Shown here: piece after piece, positions 56,061 to 64,000 of the stretch
Numbering within the stretch: position 1 is the stretch's first letter
Layout of the letters: each line of letters begins with the position of its first letter
Source: Taenia hydatigena
Lineage: Eukaryota > Platyhelminthes > Cestoda > Cyclophyllidea > Taeniidae
Direction of reading: 5' to 3'
DNA length: 64,000 nt
NCBI GenBank assembly: GCA_036345935.2
Contig: JADWOT020000001.1
Span: forward strand, 32,495,971-32,559,970
Translations under genes and position numbers: made by a program
Notes under the pieces: model-generated
Told to the model about the DNA's origin: nothing
The model's database searches: none
What the model saw: only the letters and a program-made list of their open reading frames with translations

Positions 56061-56562
56061 TGACATCTTGAAATGTGGTTACTCCACCGCCCCACGGTGA
56101 TGAAGTTGCAGCCCGTGAGGTTCCTCATTTTGACTTCTATGTCGAACACAACTGTGGCGTATTTTAGGCCATGGAATGCTTGGCAGAGAGATGAACTCAT
56201 TGTGAGTTACTATCTCAAGGAGTCCGCTTGACTCACTTGATTTCCCATTTAGACGAGTCTTTCCCAGTGAAGACCGAATGCTTTTGATATGGATTTAGTA
56301 GTGCTGCATTCTCGGATCAGCTTCCAGTGATGGGAGAACGTCAGTTTTCCTGCCAACATCCGATAAGTCTAGTGCTAGAACGAGTGTGGATAGTCGGATT
56401 GCTGAGAGGTCGACTGCTTTAAACGACACGATTAAAGATGTTTTGCGCAGACACGATAAAATCATGCAGAGTTCTTTCGAGTGAATTGAGAAACTGCTGC
56501 AAAATAATTTTAACCTGAAATAATTACCTCTCAGTGCCTATGCTTGTGCCACCTATGGTCAC

Positions 56563-57130
56563 ATGGCCACTTGTCGCATATGTCATCCTGACGACTCTAT
56601 GCATGAATGCAAGAGTATTTGGCTAGTGGGAGAGGAAGACGACGGTTTGATAATGGATTATACTATTCACTTACTGTTTCCTTTTATTTATTTCATTATT
56701 CTCGACTATCTCCTACAGGTGACCGCCTCCCTTACACATTCTCACCTACCCACCTCCAAAGCACCGTTGCGCATCCCATTCCCTTTTAGCCGACACTTCC
56801 AAAAATGGGTAATAAAAATTAGCACTTAATGTGGCCGAAACTTTATTTGAATCATACCGCTACGCCAGAGTGAAGGAGGAGAGAAACTAAGGAGCACTAG
56901 CAATTAAGCAGTGAAAACGGAAAGAAACAAACTTGAATTGACTGTAACGTCTCTACTGTCACCATGTCAGCAGGTTGACTGCATGGCGACAAAGACTAGG
57001 TACGTACAGAGGGAGGCTGCGCAGACTACTTCAACCTCCGACAGAGTCATCATCAAGCTACCGAAACATGAAACATGCAGCTATGTAGCTGCCTTGTCTG
57101 TCGTTGACGAGAAGACGGAGATTTGAAAAT
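56563..57130 (-). pseudogene. Argonaute-like MID and following exon
   Basis: The minus strand carries the small exon FWKCRLKGNGMRNGALE with a GTGGGT donor (about 56740-56810) and a MID block at 57000-57125 whose order matches 24.6 and 32.8 kb. The antisense frame (TRYVQREAAQTTSTSDRVII) is also open, but it is the shadow in all copies. The plus frame 56563-56829 is likewise not supported. Confidence 0.45.
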
Positions 57131-57369
57131 GAATTGCGTGCGTAACAGCATCTATCACTCAAGTGTGCCGGACGCGAGCGGATGGATTGTGTGAACGATC
57201 TGCTCGCACTCTACACGTTCTAGGGATGTGGAGGTCAGGAAGAAGAAGCGATATCCGCATTCCTTACACACTTTGCTCTAGTATTCAATGCCTTCATTTT
57301 ACTGCGTAGAGAATTCCCTTTCAAGTGATGCAGTGGATGCCACTTGGGCGGTGTTAAGGTAGACACCAC

Positions 57370-57697
57370 ACAAGATTATTGAAAACGAAAACTAAAGAGC
57401 TCTTTACCGAGGAGCATTTAGATGGAAAAGATTCTATTATACTTGTTCTTCACTGTCTCTTCTGTACCTGGTAGATCCCTATGACTGCGAAGATTATGAG
57501 GACTCGCTTGATTCGAAAGGGTACCTCTGATGATATCACTCATGCAAGAAGAGTGAGACAGCAAAAATTCACTAGATGATTGTAAGGACAAGGTTTATCG
57601 CGGCTCAAAACATGTCGAAGCTGCAACTATGCTATGGCTTCCACAAAGCGTAAGGCTTTTGCAATGTCAGCAGCTGTGTGTCGACACACTCGCAAAG
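57370..57697 (-). pseudogene. Argonaute-like L2/MID start, cut by the assembly gap
   Basis: The minus strand holds the MID-start region near 57.5 kb, the L2 end near 57.6 kb, and the CRHTAADIAKALRFVEA module that runs into the gap. Confidence 0.45.
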
Positions 57698-57797
57698 NNN
57701 NNNNNNNNNNNNNNNNNNNNNNNNNNNNNNNNNNNNNNNNNNNNNNNNNNNNNNNNNNNNNNNNNNNNNNNNNNNNNNNNNNNNNNNNNNNNNNNNN
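57698..57797. other. Assembly gap of 100 N
   Basis: Exactly 100 undetermined bases, a common placeholder length, so the true size is unknown. Left of it is array DNA. Right of it is a short (GGTA)n/(GCAGACA)n-like stretch (57802-57870). Confidence 0.98.
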
Positions 57798-58189
57798 ATT
57801 CAGGTTGGTAGGTAGGTAGGCAGACAGCAGACAGCAGACTGACAGGTAAACAGACAAACAGGAGAAGGGGCGGGCAGGTTTAGGTGCAAACACATGAGTA
57901 GTTGGTAGATAGCCACTTGTGCCTCCATGTCGAGAGTCGTCTATTCGCAGTGGATATGCGACAGTGTTGTGAATGACAACGCCACCTTCAATTTGACCTC
58001 CTGCCTCCATATGGGCTTATGTGAAATGAAAAGGGAAGTGAGCATAGAGCTAGACGGGGCATGAATGATCTGCAAACAACGCAATGTAGTGTAGGGTGCA
58101 CTTGTCACAACTCAACTGCTCCACCAACTCACCACAGGTGTACGTGAGTAAGTAAACTCACATGCTGTGAGCCACATTGTGGTGGGGAG

Positions 58190-58375
58190 ATGGTGTCCTC
58201 TGCAAAACGCCATTCACTTTGCTTGGTAGGTTCAAGCGCTTGCCATGCCAGTCGTCCACATGCTCACTGGCTCCTATTTACGACTGCAAGTCACGTATTA
58301 TTCAGTGTGCATCACCATGCTTATCTGCACACTTCGACGATGCTGTTGCCTCTCAGTTCAATTCACCAACAGTAG
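58190..58375 (+). pseudogene. Possible Argonaute-like PIWI scrap
   Basis: HASRPHAHWLLFTTASH resembles Argonaute GTSRPSHYHVLWDDNRF. An overlapping frame (58177-58398) is also open. There is a single match without a collinear neighbour. Confidence 0.3.
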
Positions 58376-58399
58376 TGTACCCAATGCCTTCTAGCTAAT

Positions 58400-60460
58400 G
58401 ACTCATTTACTTTACGGACACACTAACCTCATTATGCTGCAAGGGAAGGAAACGTGAATGAGACCATTGCCTCTACCCCTTCACGACGCCTTGAATGACT
58501 GACAATTCGTTTTGCATCATAAAGCTATGCATTAATGACACAACCTTCCGTACTACACCGAGCTTTAGTAATGCCGAATGTAGCGTTGCAGTTGAAGACG
58601 TAAAGACACTGACAATTTGGAACAAATTCAAGTTGTTTATGAAGTGAGAATATGAGCAGCCTTAATTCTTGCTGATTTTAGCTTAAGTGTATGCTGCATT
58701 CGTCGCTGTGCACAACCTTGTTCGATGTGTGCAGAATTGTCGCAACTGATGCAGTACTATGGCTGGGGTGTTGTTTGGGATGATGTTATGAAAGGAAATC
58801 TTGCACTTGTTCATGTGGATGCGAAACTACTGCTGTTGAAAGGGGCGGCGATTTTGAACCAATTGCATTGTGTTTTGCTTCGTTACGGCGATGGCGGCGG
58901 GGAGATAGGGTGTCTGATTTTCTGCAAGAATTTGTATTGATGGCTCCCACACATGTGCAGCTTCTTCTTCACCGCCTCACTTCTATGGCTTTGGTCTGAC
59001 GAGCACTGCAATCATGTCGTGCAGTGCAATGCGTCTGTCTTGTCAGTGTCTGGATTGGTCAAAGGGTGGCGCATTGATGACTGTTGAGAAGGATGGACTT
59101 GGTGGATCAAGGTTAATAACTACTTGGTCAGAGTTGGGGATAGCATGCTACTAGTGAGTAAAATAAGTAACGAATTTACGAAAATGCTTCATCCTCTACT
59201 GGCCTTCACATAATGAAATGATGGCACTTTTTCTCTTCCACTTTACTCAATACCTTCCACTGACCTTGTAACTAAATGTGATACGACGTCGCTTTATTTG
59301 TCTCAAGATTCACAGCAATGAGTCATATGCCGTATTTGCTTTAATCGCATCTGCTAGGTAAAACCAGTGACCAACAGTAGCAGCAGTGAAGGGTGGTGGC
59401 AGAGGATAGCGTGGTGGGGCTACTGCAGCAGGGCATGGACTTTACATGCAACGCCTATCCACGTGCCCTTCTAGCAACAGTCTCGAACACGGGTCAACGT
59501 CGAACTAGCTGATGGGACACTTGGACGATTGTACTCTTAACGATCCCATCTGTAGCATCACATCGTCTCCTCTCAGTGCTTCCAGCGTCACCGCCGATCC
59601 GGGTACCCTTACCACATTACTTGAAATGATTATTACGGAGGTTCTTGTGAGTTACTTTCCTCTCCCTCCTCTTTATGCAGAGAACTATATCAAAGGTCTG
59701 ATGAACTTGGCATAATAGTGCTTCACTGCCATCATGAAGGAGACGATTGTCAGCCATAGGAGGCATCAGAGGTCCATGTGGTTTAGTGCTACTTTTGTTA
59801 TTTCAGTAGTGCATGTGTGCGCTCCTAACGTCCGCCTACTGGAGGACACGAGAAAGCCGTGCACAAACTGCCGCGTGAGAAGGCGCCTGCTTGCCACTAA
59901 AGTATGTTTATGCTTATTCGTATGTAGGCGAAACGGGTGGTAGAAGCATGTGACAACAATGTGGAAGGTGCGATCAACGTGGCCTAATGGAGTGCAGACG
60001 CATTGATGGCTTGGGTACAGCAGATGTAACAAAGCAATGCTGCAGTACAAAGGAGGCAGTATTAAATCGTGTTGATAGTTGCTACGAGTTCTTTTCCTTT
60101 GTTGACCACATAGGAGAGTGCACTGCTGGGAGTTATTGCTCCTGTCTTTCCCTTACTTAGTATGGTCGGTTAACAAGACGGTTGAGTAGCTAAACCGGTT
60201 GGAGCATAAGTGAGCAGCGAGTGCTCGAGAGAAGTGAAGATGGGTAGCTCAAATGGTAGCTGTAAGCATAGGTTTTATTTGAAAGAATTGAGGATGTATG
60301 TGGGGGAATGAATTGGTAGGGACTTGTTAGGGTACCACAAGATGGGGGAAGCGAGTGAGTATATAAAGAAGGGGAGTAGGAGCTAGACTTCTTAAAGATG
60401 GGAATCGTTAAGGGCAAAATCGTTACTCCTGATGAGCTGCAATACACGCAGCACCTTCAA
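58400..60460. other. Unassigned sequence at the right end of the array
   Basis: The frame at 59512-59645 ends LLEMIITEVL at a GTGAGT donor and could be an exon. The frame at 59734-59943 starts HRRHQRSMWFSATFVISVV (compare Argonaute HQSVRPSLWKMMLNIDVSA). Neither is firm. 60130-60450 is the repeat shared with 43570-43890. Confidence 0.3.
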
Positions 60461-62415
60461 AACACATGCTTGAAACAAATTGAAGTGTGCAACTAATTGA
60501 CAAAATTACATTCCTCGCTGTCGTGTCAATAACTTTTATGATTTGTTGGCAAATCTTACAGCATCGCTATTATGCATTTATATTACTGATGTACAAATAT
60601 TAACAACTTTTTCATTTTGCTCACTTTGTAAGTTGTCATTAGTGAATTTGTTATTAAAAATTAAGCACAAATGTCAAAACTGTTAATAATTTCGCAATTA
60701 TGGTCTTATCAAAAATACATAAAAATTTACAGTTTGTTTGTTTTACCGGACAAACTTTGAACTGATTGGTCAGATTTGTGTGCCGCTTGCGTAAGTGGTG
60801 CGCGTTTTCGGGGATAAATTTTCTGGATTAATGCGCCTTTATCCACTGCCAAAAGTCGGGAACTCGGTAGGTATTGAGTATCTCTTTATAGTTTTTAGTT
60901 TTTTAGTTGTTGCGAGGTACTTTGAATGTCGATTTGCTTCCTTCATACATATACTTGTTAGAGTAGACGCAAATGCCTCTTAATGTGGCTGTTGACGGTT
61001 ACTTGTCAGCTGCAAGGTCTCCTCATGTGCATTTTTCGCTGTGTAGCGATAAATTGCGGCTGTTGCAGCGGATTATGAGGTTGTTTGTTTTTTAATGACG
61101 TTTGGATTTGAGTAATGAGGCGTGATTTTGTAAAGAGGCGCTAAAACCTTACGAAGTGCTTGACAATTACTTGCTTGGTGGTTTCTTGCGGTTAAACACC
61201 CACATTATGAATGTGTGTAGATACATGCTTTTGCTTTATTTCTCAGTTTACTTGTTAGACCAACCGTTTCAGAAATAGCTGCAGTTGCTGTCACAACTTT
61301 TTGTTTTCCATTTGCACTGCCTGATTGCGTTGAATTTTTTACTGCGAAACACTTCTTTGGATTGAGTGTGATTGCTTCGGCTGTTTCCAAGTGGTTTGTT
61401 ATTTTAGTAAAAATGAGTTTTGATGAATAAGATCCAATTTGATGAAGGGTAATGTAAACGCAAAAGTCTCATAATGTGGCTGTTAGGACGTTTTGTTTTC
61501 CAACTACGATGCCTACTCACGTACACTTTTCGCTGCATGGCACTTGAAGCGATAAGTTAAGAATGTTATGGCAATTTGTAATTTGTTTGCTTCCTAGTGG
61601 CGATAGATTTTATTGGGAGGAGTTCTAACGTTGCTAAGGATGTGGCAACTAATCATTATCATTTTCTTGCTGATAAGTATTTACCATGTTTATAAATCTT
61701 TTTATGCATTTTTGTCCGTTTTCGTGCTAGAATAGACACTGAAGAGGAAGAAGCTGCAGCAGCAATGAGTGCGAGTCTTGCCTTCGCTATCACTTCACAT
61801 ATTTCTCAGGTAAGATTGGATTGTGCTGAATGAGTTGTTGCCGCCCCTTTTTGTGTGCAGCGATGGGATCAATGTGCGTTAATATGTTGGTTGGGAAAGT
61901 GCTGTTCTTTATCTGCTTTACCTGTGCTATTTTCATTACTATGATATGCGTGTTGTTGGCGCACATATGGATGGCGGAGGAGTGGGGGGGGCGAGGGGCA
62001 GGACCAGTGTTGTTTGTTGTGTTGATGGGATCATTGCTGTGAAACATGTTGCGTAGAGGGCCTCGGTGATAGCTTAATGGTAGGTTGCTGAGCTTTTACG
62101 GTATGAGTTGGTGTGTGAGTGAGGTAGACGCAGCAGGGGAAGGAGCGGAGAAGAAGTGGCTGGTGGGAAGCTTTGGCATCACCACGCAGATTGTACTTTG
62201 TTGCAGTCCTAAGTGTTTGCTAGTTGAGTTGTCTGTTTCTTTTTTTCCCATTAGTAGTTATGTTTGTGGATGTTAGCTTTGCAGTGCATTGGACCCTCAC
62301 ACATCGGTCTTTCCATTTTTTTTTTTTTTTTTTCCTTTTCAGATGCTACAAACTTACCCTGATAGTTGTGATGGTGAAGTAACATGTGATGAGTGTGTGG
62401 AATGGTAGGCAACGC
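60460..62415 (+). repeat. Flanking dispersed repeat, copy 2
   Basis: Inverted relative to 2945-4650 and direct relative to 7691-8548. It is the longest copy. A minus-strand frame at 61205-61390 (LETAEAITLNPKK) also appears in copy 1 (LETAKAIVLNPKK), but with only replacement changes, so it is not taken as coding. Confidence 0.85.
61731..62408 (+). CDS. Last two exons of an unrecognised gene, paralog B
   Basis: Exon 1 (61731-61809) begins after CGTGCTAG and reads IDTEEEEAAAAMSASLAFAI then TSHISQ|GTAAGATT. Exon 2 (62343-62408) follows an 18-base T run, CCTTTTCAG, and reads MLQTYPDSCDGEVTCDEC, VEW, stop. Same phase and splice sites as 2957-3518. E/A-rich then hydrophobic, with a Cys-containing C-terminus. 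A hydrophobic frame in the intron (61830-62042) is not conserved in paralog A and is left out. Upstream exons are not found, so this may be a fragment. Confidence 0.45.
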
Positions 62416-63158
62416 ATTCTATCCTACCAACTCTTGCCTCGTTTTCATTGTCCATCTCCTTCTCCTTCAATGCACCGCCACCACCGCCATCACCACATTC
62501 ATCTGCAAATAAGCACACTGCAGACTGATGCATGCTTGCTGACACCTCCACTGTGTCACCACCTGTCCCTTCTTCGTCCTCTGCAGCACTCCAACCATCT
62601 ACAAACCGTAAGGTGCTCAACGTCACATCACTCTTCCCTCGCTAATACACATCTCTCCTCCCAACTCACCGTGCCATTGCAAGGATGCAGTGCTACAACC
62701 TTCGAAGTATTCCACTATTTGCACTGGAAATGATCCCGACGGTGCATAGGCTGAAAGCAACAAAAGCACAAGACAACATTCGTGGCCCTATTCTCTTCAC
62801 GAATGGAGAAGTCACACTGCACAGCAACAACATGTTGCATTAAAGTAGCATGCATTCAAAGCTGACTGGTTCTTACCGAAAGGGTGTGTCGAAATCATAA
62901 CAGCGCCTCTGACATCCCCGAGATCAACGACGTGGCTCATCACGCCCAAATAGGCACAGTCGTTATGTGTGTGTTCAATCGCCAAACAAGTGAATCGAGG
63001 AACCACTAAGTGGTGTGCAAACGGAAGGCATGTAGCTCGTGTCATCGCATCCTCACCACCACCGCCACCACCACACTGACGCCATCCTAGTTGATTTACG
63101 TGCATTACGAAACAACAAAGTCTCTCCACTCGTTAAGCTATCGCTTTGATAAATATAG
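62409..63158. other. Unassigned, S/P/T-rich open stretches
   Basis: Outside the flanking repeat. One plus frame reads SVSPPVPSSSSAALQPSTN-type sequence, with two stops between 62500 and 62850. Other frames on both strands are open over parts of it. It could be a decayed disordered-protein exon, but no gene call is justified. Confidence 0.3.
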
Positions 63159-63176
63159 CAGTAGTAGTAGTAGTAG
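63158..63176. repeat. (TAG)n microsatellite
   Basis: Six AGT/TAG units in tandem. Confidence 0.85.
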
Positions 63177-64000
63177 AAGTAGAAGGAAAAAATTGGCGGC
63201 AAGCATAGCATGGATGGTGTGCAGTGGAAGAGGGAATGGAGAAAAGTAGGTGGGAATGCAAGGCCATACTTACGAAACTGTCCTACTCCTTTGCAGTAAC
63301 AAAAGGGGCCAGCAATGGGACTCAACCGCTCATCGTCCTCTTCATCCCTTCCTCCTCTTCCCCCTCCTGCATGCACGCTTCTGTGTACCAACTTTCTCCA
63401 TTATCTACAATGACAAGTGCACTCCTCCTCACACGTTATCTCACGTCCGCCCACACCAGTCTCACTTCCTTCTCCACTCTCCGCTGCTACTTCTTTACTT
63501 AGTTCCGAATTTACTCACTCAGTTGGACAGCTACATAGGTAGACAGGTGGAGTACTCGCAACGGCCGTGACAATTAGGCTGTGCAATGTGCAACATCCTT
63601 CCATTGCAAGAACGTGCACTACACGGAGCAGTTTGAGTGAAGAATGAACTTCCAACTGAGCAGCATCATTGAGACGTTAGCATTTTAGAGTCGTACGAGC
63701 AAAACGGCATGAGGGAGAAGTGCTTCCACACCGGGTCACTCTGTGACTACGTGTGTAGTGTATGGGGGGCCTGACTTGACTTAAGCACTAAATCTGCTGC
63801 CTGCTTCACTGGGTTTAACATCACGCAATACTTCATAGCTCACCCCTACACAAGTAGACATCTGCTGTGTTGAACCTTACTGATTCCCTAGCTTCACAGT
63901 GAGGAGGATTGTCCGAAGAGATTGAAGACTCCCTGCGTTGATGGATCCAACAAAATACGTAGATTAGAATGAGGAGGAGCCAAATGAAGCAGAGGGAGAA
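63177..64000. other. No gene seen
   Basis: S/L-rich overlapping frames at 63224-63570 are short and mutually exclusive. From 63570 to the end no frame, repeat partner or splice-bounded block was found. Confidence 0.4.

Noticed and set aside
8548..57697. CRISPR-like or satellite array because of many repeats
   Set aside because: Repeats are hundreds to thousands of bases long, irregularly spaced, on both strands and diverged. There are no uniform spacers or tandem period.
8500..58000. Retrotransposon polyprotein as the source of the recurrent frames
   Set aside because: No reverse transcriptase YxDD, integrase HHCC/DDE or gag zinc-knuckle pattern was found. Collinear Argonaute landmarks explain the blocks better.
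61205..61390. Minus-strand frame LETAEAITLNPKK, also in copy 1, as a gene
   Set aside because: Differences between the copies are mainly replacement changes, and the frame ends early in copy 1. No splice signals fit.
61830..62042. Hydrophobic 70-codon frame in the intron of paralog B
   Set aside because: The segment is mostly absent from paralog A, and splicing around it gives a conserved product.

Overview
The window looks like eukaryotic, intron-bearing, gene-poor DNA from an invertebrate, most likely a parasitic flatworm of the tapeworm type. That placement is an inference. It rests on GT-AG exon/intron structure, long (TCC)n tracts, many degenerate dispersed repeats, and lineage-specific-looking Argonaute relatives. 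No bacterial operon, rRNA, tRNA or CRISPR array is visible, and there is one 100-base assembly gap (57698-57797).

The main content, from about 6 kb to 58 kb, is a dense array of decayed copies of one divergent Argonaute-like gene on both strands. The identification does not rest on one motif. Short open blocks read in collinear order as Argonaute N domain, linker L1, PAZ, linker L2, MID and PIWI. Examples are TQTAPKSLSRYCFSIKQ at 14.15 kb (Argonaute TSPQTLSNLCLKIN), SFVCATVKPEDSKPL at 42.9 kb (EFVCEVL...KPLTDSQR), NISHTFE at 21.9 kb (NITHPFE), STSRPTPCIFEW at 46.35 kb (GTSRPSHYHVLW) and AWLPMEEC at 55.76 kb (TYLPLEVC). The fullest copy runs 12.37-15.24 kb (+). A coherent three-exon fragment sits at 6.1-6.9 kb, and a spliced PIWI end at 50.8-51.6 kb. 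Stops, frameshifts, strand switches and missing segments occur throughout, and the slicer Asp positions that can be read are substituted. Nothing here looks like a complete functional Argonaute gene.

Duplications overlie the array: a 3.17 kb direct duplication (22.70-25.87 and 30.82-34.00 kb) with patchwork identity; a 2.4-2.7 kb direct duplication (8.55-11.22 and 46.39-48.83 kb); an inverted pair of chimeric units (36.0-36.9 and 42.4-43.3 kb); and an inverted partial copy abutting the end of the 3.17 kb unit (34.02-34.50 kb).

The array is flanked by an inverted repeat of a different kind: 2.95-4.65 kb (-) and 60.46-62.41 kb (+), with a third partial copy at 7.69-8.55 kb (+). Each outer copy carries what appear to be the last two exons of a small gene. 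They are conserved between copies, with a 3-base in-frame indel and several synonymous changes. The outermost 2-3 kb at each end contain S/P/T-rich open stretches and microsatellites without a recognisable gene.

How it works together: the arrangement looks like repeated duplication and inversion of an Argonaute locus. Whether it is only a graveyard or is transcribed, for example as inverted-repeat RNA that could feed back on the parental Argonaute genes, cannot be told from sequence alone.
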